A stretch of 41,907 bases of DNA from Arcicella sp. GTDB taxonomy: Bacteria; Bacteroidota; Bacteroidia; Cytophagales; Spirosomataceae. This document shows, piece after piece, positions 28,950-38,202 of the stretch. A program made the translations under genes and the position numbers. Under the pieces are notes generated by a model. The model saw nothing but the letters and a program-made list of their open reading frames with translations. It searched no databases and had not been told where the DNA came from. The stretch's first letter is position 1; each line of letters opens with the position of its first letter. The stretch spans positions 1 to 41,907 of the forward strand of contig JALONS010000007.1 in NCBI GenBank assembly GCA_025454855.1, given 5' to 3'.

Positions 28950-29840
28950 ATGAAAAGTCTAACATACTACCTAACCGCTACTGTCATCAAATTAAAAGGT
29001 ATTAAAAGAATCTTTTCAAACCACCCTATTGATTACCAAACACTCAGAAAAGATGATATTCATACAATAAGCAGAAAGAATGTATTGAGCCTTGAATTTC
29101 AGTCATTTAATATAGAGAAAACAACCGTTACAGCGGTCTTCCCCAAATCAAAATCTTCCGAAAACATCATTCTTTATTGCCACGGAGGAGCATCTGTTTA
29201 TGGTCCGACAGAGTTGCATTGGAACAGTATTGCTCAAATTGTAAAACAAACAAATATCAAGGCTTTTTTGGTGAATTACCCCAAAGCACCTGAACATCAA
29301 ATTACAGAAATCAACCAGAACATTGATGCAGTTTACAATGATATTCTTACACAATATGCTCCTAAAAACATCATTCTTTTGGGCGATTCGATGGGAGCAA
29401 CATTATTACTTTTATTAGTTCAACGACTAATTAAACGAAATCAGCCTTTACCTAAAAGTATTGTTTTGCTTTCGCCTGTCTTGGATGCAAGTATGACCAA
29501 TCCAGCCATAGAAATCATCGATAAAGTGGATATAATGTTATCTCGAAAAGGAGTAATTTCTGCCAAAACAATGTGTGCAGGAAATATCAGCCTAAAAAGT
29601 GAAGAAATTTCTCCCTTATATGGTAGTTTTCAAAAATTCATTCCTACGTATCTTTTCATAGCCACACACGATGTTATGTATCCTGACGCTGAAATTTTCA
29701 TCCAAAAATTAAGAGCAGAAAATGTACCCGTCTATATCGTCAGAGGAGAAGAAATGCCTCATATTTGGGCTTTTTTGCCAGTAATGAGCGAGGCAAAAAA
29801 GGCTCTTAATCAGTTAGTTGATATTTTGAAAAATATGTAG
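28950..29840 (+). CDS. alpha/beta hydrolase (HSL/steryl-acetyl-hydrolase-like)
   Basis: 'LYCHGGASVYG' oxyanion motif and 'LLGDSMGATLLLLL'. Confidence 0.9.
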   Translation: MKSLTYYLTATVIKLKGIKRIFSNHPIDYQTLRKDDIHTISRKNVLSLEFQSFNIEKTTVTAVFPKSKSSENIILYCHGGASVYGPTELHWNSIAQIVKQTNIKAFLVNYPKAPEHQITEINQNIDAVYNDILTQYAPKNIILLGDSMGATLLLLLVQRLIKRNQPLPKSIVLLSPVLDASMTNPAIEIIDKVDIMLSRKGVISAKTMCAGNISLKSEEISPLYGSFQKFIPTYLFIATHDVMYPDAEIFIQKLRAENVPVYIVRGEEMPHIWAFLPVMSEAKKALNQLVDILKNM

Positions 29841-29859
29841 CCCTTTCCCCTTATCTTCT

Positions 29860-30441
29860 ATGAATTATCAGGAATCACTAAAGTCATTTTTTAAGCAATT
29901 TGATATTTTGACCGATACCGAAATTGGTATTATTATGGAAGGACTTACCCATAGGACAATCCGAAAAGGAGAATATTTCATTGGTGAAGGAGTAATTAGT
30001 AGAGAGTTTGCCTTTGTGAAAAATGGCTTTTTTAGACATTACATTCGAGAAGTTTCAGGCGAAGAGAAAACCTATCGTATCACATTTCCACATCAGATGA
30101 TTGCGGCTTATTCTTCTTTAGTTTCTGGTATAGAAACCAAAGAATGTATTGAGGCTATTACAGATGCCGACTTGATTGTGCTATCATTGGATTTTTTGGA
30201 AAATAATCTTGGTAATAATATCAACTGGGTGAAATTCAGTAAGGCAATGGTAAAAATAGAATACATAGAACTCGAAAAGCGAGTTTTTTCTTTACTCAAC
30301 GAAACTCCCAAGCAACGCTATTTAAACCTCCTTGAACAAAAACCTCATTACCTCCAACAGATTCCACTCAAGTATTTATCTTCATATTTAGGCATAAGCC
30401 AACGCCATTTGACTCGACTACGTAAGGAAGTTACATTATAG
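29860..30441 (+). CDS. Crp/Fnr-family regulator (paralog 1)
   Basis: cNMP-like N-domain; HTH 'QIPLKYLSSYLGISQRHLTRLRKE'. Confidence 0.92.
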   Translation: MNYQESLKSFFKQFDILTDTEIGIIMEGLTHRTIRKGEYFIGEGVISREFAFVKNGFFRHYIREVSGEEKTYRITFPHQMIAAYSSLVSGIETKECIEAITDADLIVLSLDFLENNLGNNINWVKFSKAMVKIEYIELEKRVFSLLNETPKQRYLNLLEQKPHYLQQIPLKYLSSYLGISQRHLTRLRKEVTL

Positions 30442-30451
30442 GACAAATGGC
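30442..30451 (+). promoter_or_regulatory. degenerate operator GACAAATGGC, site 3
   Basis: abuts the stop codon of Crp/Fnr paralog 1; -7-like TAATTTTA at +29.5. Confidence 0.4.
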
Positions 30452-30624
30452 TTATTTTTAAGTTTTAGACAGAACTAATTTTACATCAATTGGGGATTGG
30501 GAGCTGGAGCTGAACAAAAACAAGTGTAGTACTAACTGTTAATAATCAGACAGGTATTCTCAAAGTTCGTTCTGGAAATATCCTAAACCAATTATAAGCA
30601 AATACTTAAAAATTAAAATCAGCT

Positions 30625-31005
30625 ATGAAAAAAACCTATTGGATTCTTGCAATTCTACTGGCATCTTTTTTTGCCTTGAGTGGTTTTTGGGAAATCATTA
30701 AAAGCCCCGTTACTTATCCCAAAACTTTAAAAATGGGTTATCCTCCTTATTTTATCACAACACTTGGGATAGCCAAAATTTGTGGGTCGATATCTTTATT
30801 AATTCCTAAATTTAATCGACTCAAAGAATGGGTTTTTGCTGGATTCACCTTCGATGTGATTTTTGCGTTCATTTCAGGATTCGCAACTAATAGTTACGTT
30901 GATTGTGTAAAATCAGGTGTAGCTTTTTGTATAATCATACTTACTTATTTTTTGTTTTTAGCAAGCCAACCCAAATTCAAAACCAGACATTTGTCTAATA
31001 ATTAA
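30625..31005 (+). CDS. DoxX-like membrane protein
   Basis: 4 TM; 'SGFWEIIKSPVTYPKTLKMGYPPYFITTLGIAKICGSISLLIP'. Confidence 0.8.
   Translation: MKKTYWILAILLASFFALSGFWEIIKSPVTYPKTLKMGYPPYFITTLGIAKICGSISLLIPKFNRLKEWVFAGFTFDVIFAFISGFATNSYVDCVKSGVAFCIIILTYFLFLASQPKFKTRHLSNN
30986..30995 (+). promoter_or_regulatory. GACATTTGTC operator-like, site 7
   Basis: perfect core at the end of the DoxX-like gene, upstream of the Kazal gene; -7 spacing differs from the other sites. Confidence 0.4.
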
Positions 31006-31070
31006 AGTCTTTTCCAACCTTTTTTCGCCATCCTAAGTCTTTATTTTGTACGTTAAAACACACAAAATAA

Positions 31071-31301
31071 ATGAAAAAAATTATGTTGATTCTAATCATT
31101 GGAGCAATGATAGGGTGTGAGCAAAAATTAGTTGAAGAAGAAATAGTAGGTACTGATTGCGTAGAAAAAATCAATACGACTGTTGCTTGTACCGCACAAT
31201 ACGACCCTGTTTGTGGTTGCAATGGCAAAACTTATGGAAATGATTGCGTTGCCGCTGCAGCTGGCATTAGAGTAGTTTATAAAGGAGAATGTAAAAAGTA
31301 A
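31071..31301 (+). CDS. Kazal-type serine protease inhibitor lipoprotein
   Basis: lipobox 'GAMIGCEQ'; Kazal core 'CTAQYDPVCGCNGKTYGNDCVAAAAGIRVVYKGEC'. Confidence 0.9.
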   Translation: MKKIMLILIIGAMIGCEQKLVEEEIVGTDCVEKINTTVACTAQYDPVCGCNGKTYGNDCVAAAAGIRVVYKGECKK

Positions 31302-31327
31302 AATTACCATTTAAACAAAAACAAATT

Positions 31328-31852
31328 ATGAAAACAATCAAAAAGGAGTTCAAAATATTAGCAATGGTACTTTTATTGGGTTTGAATTTAATGAGTTGTC
31401 ACCAATCTGAACAACTTATTGACTCTCCAGCCAGTAATATTAAATCAGAAAAAAGTACTTCCGAATATGTAAAATTGCTTAATGCCAGAACCAACTTTAA
31501 AGGTTATCCATTTGATATTTTGGAGATTAAAAGAAATGATAACCTTCTCAAAATCACGGTTGAAGGCGGTTGTGATACGCAGGCATACCGTATTATTTGG
31601 GATGGTGTTATCAACTTCACAGAACCAGCCAATCCGAATATGGTTTTGAGTACTACGAATTTGATAATCTCACACGAGCCAGTTTCTCAGGTACAATGTT
31701 TAGCCGTAATGAAACACACTATTGAAGTTGATTTGAAATTATTGCTGGGAGCAGCCTATAAGCCTAATATCCATATTGTAGTCTCAAATGCGTCAAAAAT
31801 AGATGATAAATCTGTTGAACCGAATGGTAGTGTAACGACGATTAAGAAATAA
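31328..31852 (+). CDS. hypothetical lipoprotein
   Basis: lipobox 'LNLMSCHQ'. Confidence 0.6.
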   Translation: MKTIKKEFKILAMVLLLGLNLMSCHQSEQLIDSPASNIKSEKSTSEYVKLLNARTNFKGYPFDILEIKRNDNLLKITVEGGCDTQAYRIIWDGVINFTEPANPNMVLSTTNLIISHEPVSQVQCLAVMKHTIEVDLKLLLGAAYKPNIHIVVSNASKIDDKSVEPNGSVTTIKK

Positions 31853-32036
31853 ATGTGGATTCATTCTTAGGGATACTCCTATTAATGGGGTCTATCTTGC
31901 GAATATTTGCAATTAATCTCCTTCCACAGTTTCTCTATAAGAACATTAATGCCTTTATGAGTCAAATCCATTAGAAGAAATTTACCTATTTTCTGATGTA
32001 ATAAAGGTCATAATGAAACAATGCAAGTGAATTAGA

Positions 32037-32078
32037 AACCCCTTCTGAGCATATCAAAACTCGGAAGGGGTTTTTTAT
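32037..32078 (+). terminator. Rho-independent-like terminator
   Basis: ACCCCTTCTGAG ... CTCGGAAGGGGT then TTTTTT. Confidence 0.75.
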
Positions 32079-32087
32079 TAGCGTACA

Positions 32088-32135
32088 TTTATTAATAAAT
32101 AGTTAAAATTTATTAATAAACAATAAATTTTAACT
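32088..32135. promoter_or_regulatory. tandem palindromic operator of the DUF2975-XRE operon
   Basis: TTTATTAATAAA at 32088-32099 and 32109-32120 (21 bp apart); 14-bp inverted repeat 32101-32114/32122-32135 ending at -7 box TATCTTTG. Confidence 0.6.
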
Positions 32136-32168
32136 ATCTTTGTATTATAACAATTAAATATTAGCAAA

Positions 32169-32717
32169 ATGAATGCAAAAAGTAATTTAACCAAATACAT
32201 CTTGATCATTGTATCATGGGTAATTTTTGTGGGGCTTTGTATTGATGTTGGTGGTTTCCTGACGAATACCATTTATACCCTATTTTTCAATCCTGAATTA
32301 GCCAGAAAGTTTTGGAGTCATTTAGATTTATCCGCATTACATCAGTTTAGTGTAAGCCACTTTGCTATACTCACCTGTATTATGTCCATTGCGGCAATTA
32401 TGAAATCGATTTTGTTTTATTTGATTACCAGAATGTTCTATGAAAAAAAATTGGATATTTTAAAGCCGTTTTCAGAGAAATCTAAGCAATTCATACAAAT
32501 TGCTGGATGTATATCTCTTGGTATCGGATTAGTTTCATCATGGGGTGCAGACATGGTAGAAAAGATGCTAAATGAGGGCGTTAGCATACCTACTATTCAA
32601 AATTTAAAAATAGATGGTGCAAACGTTTGGTTATTTGTGGGAGTAATTTTATTAGTAATTGCCCATGTTTTCACCAGAGGAATTGAATTACAAAACGAAA
32701 ATGATTTAACCATATAA
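32169..32717 (+). CDS. DUF2975 membrane protein
   Basis: 4 TM; paired with a small XRE regulator. Confidence 0.8.
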   Translation: MNAKSNLTKYILIIVSWVIFVGLCIDVGGFLTNTIYTLFFNPELARKFWSHLDLSALHQFSVSHFAILTCIMSIAAIMKSILFYLITRMFYEKKLDILKPFSEKSKQFIQIAGCISLGIGLVSSWGADMVEKMLNEGVSIPTIQNLKIDGANVWLFVGVILLVIAHVFTRGIELQNENDLTI

Positions 32718-32720
32718 GCC

Positions 32721-32927
32721 ATGCCTATAGTTGTAAACCTTGATGTAATGATGGCAAAACGGAAAATGTCATTAAATGAACTATCCGAAAAAGTGGATTT
32801 AACACTTTCAAATCTGTCAATTTTAAAAACAGGAAAAGCAAAAGCCGTCCGCTTTAACACTCTGGAAGCGATTTGTGAAGCATTAGACTGCCAACCAGGT
32901 GATATACTTGAATTCCAAAAAAAATAA
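32721..32927 (+). CDS. XRE/Cro-type HTH regulator (YozG-like)
   Basis: 'MMAKRKMSLNELSEKVDLTLSNLSILKTGKAKAVRFNTLEAICEALDCQPGDILEF'. Confidence 0.95.
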   Translation: MPIVVNLDVMMAKRKMSLNELSEKVDLTLSNLSILKTGKAKAVRFNTLEAICEALDCQPGDILEFQKK

Positions 32928-33111
32928 CGGAACAATATATTTATTAATGCAAAACCGCAGATGGGATGTGAAACCGCCGTCTGCGGTTAATGTTGGTCAA
33001 ATTTGGCATTAGTAAGTACATACTTCCGAAAAATAAAATCCAAACAACTGTGATATTTCTCTATTCTAATCGAATCATAGAGCAGTAATAAATCTTTAAA
33101 ATATTCGGGAA

Positions 33112-33690
33112 ATGAAATCAAAATTCACATTCGGGCTAAAACAGTCCGCTGCTATGCTATTGCTTATTTTTAACCAAAACATGGCTTTCAGCTTCAATTG
33201 TACCAACATAAAATCTGCTTTTGTTAGATACCAATCCAAAGAAATTAATATCCATGAAGCAGTAATCAACAATAACATTGCCGCTGTAAAAAAATACATT
33301 TTAGCCAAAAAAAATATCAATGAAAAAGACCCATTAGGAGGTTCAAGTCCATTGATTACTGCTTGTTTGTATGAGAAAAAAGCAATAGCTCAATTATTGA
33401 TTCAAGCGGGTGCTGATATAAACTTTCAGAACAACGATGGCTCTACGGCACTTCATGTAGCTGCATTTTTCTGTAAACCTGAAATGGTGAAACTACTACT
33501 CAGTCATAAAGCCAATAAAACTATTAAAAACAAATATGGTAGCACTCCACTCGAAACCGTTTCTGCCCCATTCAGTACAGTTAAGAATATTTATGAGCCA
33601 ATGAAACAAATGTTCGAGCCAATGGGTGTAAAAATCGACCTCTCTTATATCGAAAAAACAAGACCTTTAATAGCCAAAATGTTGAAATAA
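33112..33690 (+). CDS. secreted ankyrin-repeat protein
   Basis: 'SSPLITACLYEKKAIAQLLIQAGADINFQNNDGSTALHVAAFFCKPEMVKLLLSHKANKTIKNKYGSTPLE'. Confidence 0.9.
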   Translation: MKSKFTFGLKQSAAMLLLIFNQNMAFSFNCTNIKSAFVRYQSKEINIHEAVINNNIAAVKKYILAKKNINEKDPLGGSSPLITACLYEKKAIAQLLIQAGADINFQNNDGSTALHVAAFFCKPEMVKLLLSHKANKTIKNKYGSTPLETVSAPFSTVKNIYEPMKQMFEPMGVKIDLSYIEKTRPLIAKMLK

Positions 33691-34781
33691 TGGAAAGACG
33701 ATATGACATTGATTGGGTCAGGATAATAGCTATACTTCTTTTAGTAATTTATCATACTGCAATAGGCTTTCAGCCTTGGGGTGGGTTTATTGGTTTTATT
33801 ACCAATACTGAATCATGGCAGCAATTATGGATACCCATGATGATGCTTAACATCTGGCGAATTCCCCTTTTATTTTACCTCTCAGGTATGGGATTATATT
33901 TAGCTCTTCAGAATAGAAATTGGAAACAGCTTTTAATAGAACGATTCCTACGAATCGGACTACCTTTGATGTTGGGAAGTGTACTTATTGTACCACTAAA
34001 TTGGTATTTATTACAATACTATTATAAGCGTGAAATTACTTATACGCCAAGTATGGGGCATTTATGGTTTTTGGGAAATATTCTGCTTTATGTAGTCATA
34101 TTGTCCCCTATATGCTTTTTTCTCAAAAATAAAGCGGCCGATTCATCCATAACCTTTATTAAAAAAATAATACATAAACCTTATTTTTTACTTTTCATTT
34201 TTGCACTCTTTCAACTGGAATTAGTAGTAACCAAACCTGCTATTTTTGAAATGTATGCTTTTAGTACACATGGTTTTTTGTTGGGTTTATTAGCCTTTTT
34301 TACAGGTTTTTTATCGATGTTGGGCGGTGCACCTGTTTGGAAAATGCTTCTGCAATGGCAGTGGCTTTTTACATTGATTGCAATCACATTATTTGTGTTG
34401 AGGGTTTTGCAAAAACCGACCATCCCAACTTCATATCTTTTAGCAATCGAGTCTAATTGTTGGGTATTTTCGGTAGTATCTTTTGCATACAAATATTTGA
34501 ATAAAGACAGTAAAACATTGAACTATTTAAAAGAAGCAGCTTATCCAGTTTATATCCTACACATGGTATTTTTGTTTTTAGGGTCAATTTTAATATTTCC
34601 TTTAAAAATTGGTGTAATTCTAAAATTTATATCACTTGTAATTTTTACGCTTGCAGGCAGTTTAATCCTATTTGAGCTAATTATAAGGCGTTTCAATATT
34701 TTAAGGGTAATTTTTGGCTTGAAAGTTTTGAAAAAAAATAATACAAGCCTTCAATCTGTATCACATTGTAACAAAAAATGA
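33690..34781 (+). CDS. acyltransferase 3 family membrane protein
   Basis: 'RRYDIDWVRIIAILLLVIYHTAIGF'; multi-TM. Confidence 0.92.
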   Translation: MERRYDIDWVRIIAILLLVIYHTAIGFQPWGGFIGFITNTESWQQLWIPMMMLNIWRIPLLFYLSGMGLYLALQNRNWKQLLIERFLRIGLPLMLGSVLIVPLNWYLLQYYYKREITYTPSMGHLWFLGNILLYVVILSPICFFLKNKAADSSITFIKKIIHKPYFLLFIFALFQLELVVTKPAIFEMYAFSTHGFLLGLLAFFTGFLSMLGGAPVWKMLLQWQWLFTLIAITLFVLRVLQKPTIPTSYLLAIESNCWVFSVVSFAYKYLNKDSKTLNYLKEAAYPVYILHMVFLFLGSILIFPLKIGVILKFISLVIFTLAGSLILFELIIRRFNILRVIFGLKVLKKNNTSLQSVSHCNKK

Positions 34782-34890
34782 TTACTATTTGTGAGTAACT
34801 GTGATATTTTAGCTGGTCATACGAATAATTGGTCAATCAAAACATTCACAATTACTAAAACCACATTACTGTGCTTCAACAGTTTAACAA

Positions 34891-35394
34891 ATGGATAAAT
34901 CAACTCAGAATAACTTGTTTGATATTATAGTGACCGAGCATAAAGGAATTTTTATCAAAGTTGCTAAAACATATTGCCAAGATGAAGAAGACCGAAAAGA
35001 CCTTTTGCAAGAAATGATGATACAAGTTTGGCAATCATTACCAAGATATAATAATGAATTCAAATTATCGACTTGGTTATATAGAGTGGTGCTAAATATA
35101 GCCATCTCTTACTACCGAAAGTACATGACAAAACAAAAACATAATCAAATAATTGATTTTGCCATTCAAGATTTTGCTGACATACCTACCAACGAGAATG
35201 ACCCCAATCTAATACTTTTAGAGAAGTTTATTTCAGAATTGAATGATTTAGATAAAGCCCTAATAATCTTGTATTTAGAAAACAAAAACCATATTGAAAT
35301 ATCAGAAATATTAGGAATTTCGGTCTCGAACGTCTCAACTAAAATACTAAGAATCAAAGAAAAATTAAAACAAAGATTTTCAAAACAATCCTAA
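34891..35394 (+). CDS. ECF-type RNA polymerase sigma factor
   Basis: 'DRKDLLQEMMIQVWQSLPRYNNEFKLSTWLYRVVLNIAISYYRK' and region 4 'EISEILGISVSNVSTKILRIKEKLKQ'. Confidence 0.93.
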   Translation: MDKSTQNNLFDIIVTEHKGIFIKVAKTYCQDEEDRKDLLQEMMIQVWQSLPRYNNEFKLSTWLYRVVLNIAISYYRKYMTKQKHNQIIDFAIQDFADIPTNENDPNLILLEKFISELNDLDKALIILYLENKNHIEISEILGISVSNVSTKILRIKEKLKQRFSKQS

Positions 35395-35396
35395 AA

Positions 35397-36044
35397 ATGG
35401 AAGATATAGAATTAAAACAAATGTGGGCTTCTCTTTATGAAAAGCAAGACACAAACTTGATAATCAATAAAAAAAACTTAGAGAATACGACTAATTTGAG
35501 CGTAATGTCTTTATTGAATTCCATGAAACCTACAAAAATTATTGCAATCATTGTGGGTATTCTTTGGGTATTTTTTTTAGATACAATCATCATTAATACC
35601 TTCGGAGTTGCCACTTGGTTTTTTACGGTATCGGCTTCTATTCAGTCAGTCATCACCAAATTAGCCATCGGCGTTTATCTTTATCAACTGATTACCATTC
35701 AACAGGTAGATAATAGCCAATCAGTTGTAATTACACAACAGAAACTATCTGAACTCAAAACCTCAACTCTTTGGGTTACTCGAATTCTATTTTTACAACT
35801 ACCCGTTTGGAGTACATTCTACTTAAACCCGTCTTTGTTCAAGGCAGACAACTTATTTTGGTTGGTATTTCAAGGAATAGTTACCTTATTATTGATTTAT
35901 GGTGCTATATGGTTGTTCATCAATATCAATCCTAAAAACAAGGACAAAAGATGGTTTAAGTTACTTTTTGAAGGAAAAGAGTGGAATCCAATAATTAAAT
36001 CAATGGAATTGATAGACGATTTGAAAGAATTTGAGAAGTTGTAA
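35397..36044 (+). CDS. membrane protein, candidate anti-sigma partner
   Basis: 'MEDIELKQMWASLYEKQ' N-terminus; directly downstream of the sigma factor; 4 TM. Confidence 0.6.
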   Translation: MEDIELKQMWASLYEKQDTNLIINKKNLENTTNLSVMSLLNSMKPTKIIAIIVGILWVFFLDTIIINTFGVATWFFTVSASIQSVITKLAIGVYLYQLITIQQVDNSQSVVITQQKLSELKTSTLWVTRILFLQLPVWSTFYLNPSLFKADNLFWLVFQGIVTLLLIYGAIWLFININPKNKDKRWFKLLFEGKEWNPIIKSMELIDDLKEFEKL

Positions 36045-36141
36045 TCTAACTATTAATACCTTCTGATTACTCGAAGGAAGTCTCATTTAATGAATTGATG
36101 ACATTAATTTTAAATGCAAATTCGACCGTCCATCACAACAG

Positions 36142-36151
36142 GACAAATGTC
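36142..36151 (+). promoter_or_regulatory. GACAAATGTC operator, site 4
   Basis: centre 30.5 bp before -7 box TAAATTTG (36177-36184). Confidence 0.7.
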
Positions 36152-36234
36152 TTATTGTGATAGATAAATGAAGAGGTAAATTTGACCTATCCAAAACTAT
36201 TAAAAATTCAAAGTTTCATGTAAAAAGTTTTTTT

Positions 36235-36640
36235 ATGTTATGGCATTTCGTGGGTTTTATCAATCTTTCAGCACAGGAAAAAGTAGTACCTCTTTATTCT
36301 GTTGAAATACCGAATTCAAAAAAACACCCATCAATTATCAGGAAACGAAGGATACTGTAAATGGTTACTTTACAAAAATTAGTATTCCTCCCTTGACTGT
36401 CTTTACCCCTAAAAAGGCACAGAAAATAGAACAGCCGTAACAATTTTTCCGAATGGTAGGTGTAGAGTTGCGGTAGATGAGGGAGATGATATTGTCAAGG
36501 CGTTTACCGACAAAGGAATAACAACATTTGTTCTAAAATATCATTTGTCAACTACCAGTTTTGCTCATGCTAAAGTGGAGGCAACAATAACCAAATTACT
36601 TAGAAGTAATCCCTCTGAAAACGCTTTATCACTTAGATAG
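36235..36640 (+). pseudogene. degraded alpha/beta-hydrolase (xylan-esterase/BD-FAE-like)
   Basis: split frames: 'MLWHFVGFINLSAQEKVVPLYSVEIPNS', 'NYQETKDTVNGYFTKISIPPLTVFTPKKAQ', 'NRTAVTIFPNGRCRVAVDEGDDIVKAFTDKGITTFVLKYHL'; truncated C-terminus. Confidence 0.75.
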
Positions 36641-36704
36641 TATCTGCCATAATTTTGTATCTGGTTTCAAGACTTTTAACTCATGCCAAAATCCACAATA
36701 AATT

Positions 36705-37223
36705 ATGTTTAAAACTAATATTGCTTTTCCCATTTTTTTCTCATTTTTATTTTGTTTTTCATCCAATGCTCAATCAACTGAATACCAAGCTAAAAAAGCT
36801 AAACAATTAGCAGAGGCTTCACTTTTTCAGGATGAAATAGATAGTAAAAATCCCGAACTCATCCTTTACGAGGATAAACAAATCGTTGCTTTCAAAAGTA
36901 ATTCTCCACAGCTACCCGTTCATGTGTTAATTGTGCCACGCAAGCGAATTGCAACACTCAATGACCTAGGTGCCAAAGATGAAAAAATCGTAGGAAAAAT
37001 GATTCTGATAGCCACAGGTTTAGCCAAAAAGTTGGGGGTCGCTGAAACAGGTTATCGTTTAGTATTTAACACCAACGAAGATGCAGGTCAATCGGTATTT
37101 CATATACATTTACACCTTTTAGGGGGGCATAAAACTGGTCCGATGGTAGAGCAAACTTGGAGAAAAGAGCAGCAAAATATTCAATCAGAAATCCATCAAA
37201 AGGAAATTAAAAACGATAAGTAG
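36705..37223 (+). CDS. HIT-family protein with signal peptide
   Basis: 'HVLIVPRKRIATLNDL' and 'QSVFHIHLHLLGG'; N-terminus 'MFKTNIAFPIFFSFLFCFSSNAQS'. Confidence 0.88.
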   Translation: MFKTNIAFPIFFSFLFCFSSNAQSTEYQAKKAKQLAEASLFQDEIDSKNPELILYEDKQIVAFKSNSPQLPVHVLIVPRKRIATLNDLGAKDEKIVGKMILIATGLAKKLGVAETGYRLVFNTNEDAGQSVFHIHLHLLGGHKTGPMVEQTWRKEQQNIQSEIHQKEIKNDK

Positions 37224-37382
37224 TTCGCCGCAAGTTTAATACAAAATCTAAGTTGTAACGTTCATAAAATTGTAAAAGCGAGTATAAAGAGTAGTATTTT
37301 TAACAAAAACCTCTGTTGAAGTCGCATGAATCTCAAATATAAAAGTACGATTAACGCTGACTATTATACGTTCTGGTTTTAA

Positions 37383-37425
37383 CGTTTCAAACTATGTCAT
37401 ATAGATTGAAACGCTTTTGTTTTAC
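37383..37425. terminator. hairpin between convergent genes
   Basis: CGTTTCAA ... TTGAAACG with inner CTAT/ATAG, then CTTTTGTTTT. Confidence 0.6.
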
Positions 37426-37505
37426 AGAACAGAAAATGTATTTTTGAGGAGACCTTTCGAGAGAAAATAAGGTGGATTTTGGAGGAGAGGTTTCTGTGGC
37501 ATTTT

Positions 37506-38165
37506 TTAAAAATTCCTAAAAGTATAACCCACACTGATATTCCCGAAGAATGGGGTGTTGCTTATGCCAATATTATTGGCTTGGTGTACTTCCATTTTAT
37601 TAGTAGTGGTGTTGAAATACTCAAATTTGTCATCTTTTAGCGTTGTATGCACATTGGGCCACCATCGTATGCTTGGGGCAACGGTTAATCCTTTGGCAAA
37701 TCCTTCTGTGTTTTTGAAAGGTAACCAACGATAGTATGCTCCTAAACCAAGTGTAAAAGTCGAATATTTTTTGATAATATCAGCTTCATCATAAGACTGA
37801 TTGGCGTAAGAAACCTCCCAAAGATGTATTTTGGGTTCAATTCGTAGATTAAATTCGGGGGTGATTCGATAGCCTATCCCGAAACCTAATGTATGTGGAA
37901 TCTTGAATTTCAAGTTTTGATTTTTTGCTTCACCATTCACCAAATTGTTTTTGAAATGAAGATTGAACCCATGAGAATAATCGAAAACAAAGTACTTTGT
38001 GTAGTAATTCAACTCTACATTAAAACCCTGAGTGATAATGGGCTGATTAAGACCGAAAAGTAAACTTACTTTGAACTGTTGGTCTGATACTTCAGGGCTA
38101 AGTTGTTGAGCAAATGAATAGTAAGTCAGAAGGGTAAGAATTAGAGATATTTTTGCTGTTTTCAT
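37506..38165 (-). CDS. putative outer-membrane beta-barrel protein
   Basis: signal peptide; terminal 'GNISVGYTFRNF'. Confidence 0.65.
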   Translation of the reverse strand: MKTAKISLILTLLTYYSFAQQLSPEVSDQQFKVSLLFGLNQPIITQGFNVELNYYTKYFVFDYSHGFNLHFKNNLVNGEAKNQNLKFKIPHTLGFGIGYRITPEFNLRIEPKIHLWEVSYANQSYDEADIIKKYSTFTLGLGAYYRWLPFKNTEGFAKGLTVAPSIRWWPNVHTTLKDDKFEYFNTTTNKMEVHQANNIGISNTPFFGNISVGYTFRNF

Positions 38166-38202
38166 AATATTTTTAACAAAAATACCTCTGTAAAATCCTG
38201 AA

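Noticed and set aside
31889-31975. Minus-strand mini-ORF MDLTHKGINVLIEKLWKEINCKYSQDRPH
   Set aside because: 28 aa with no recognisable family or initiation context; insufficient to call a gene or remnant.
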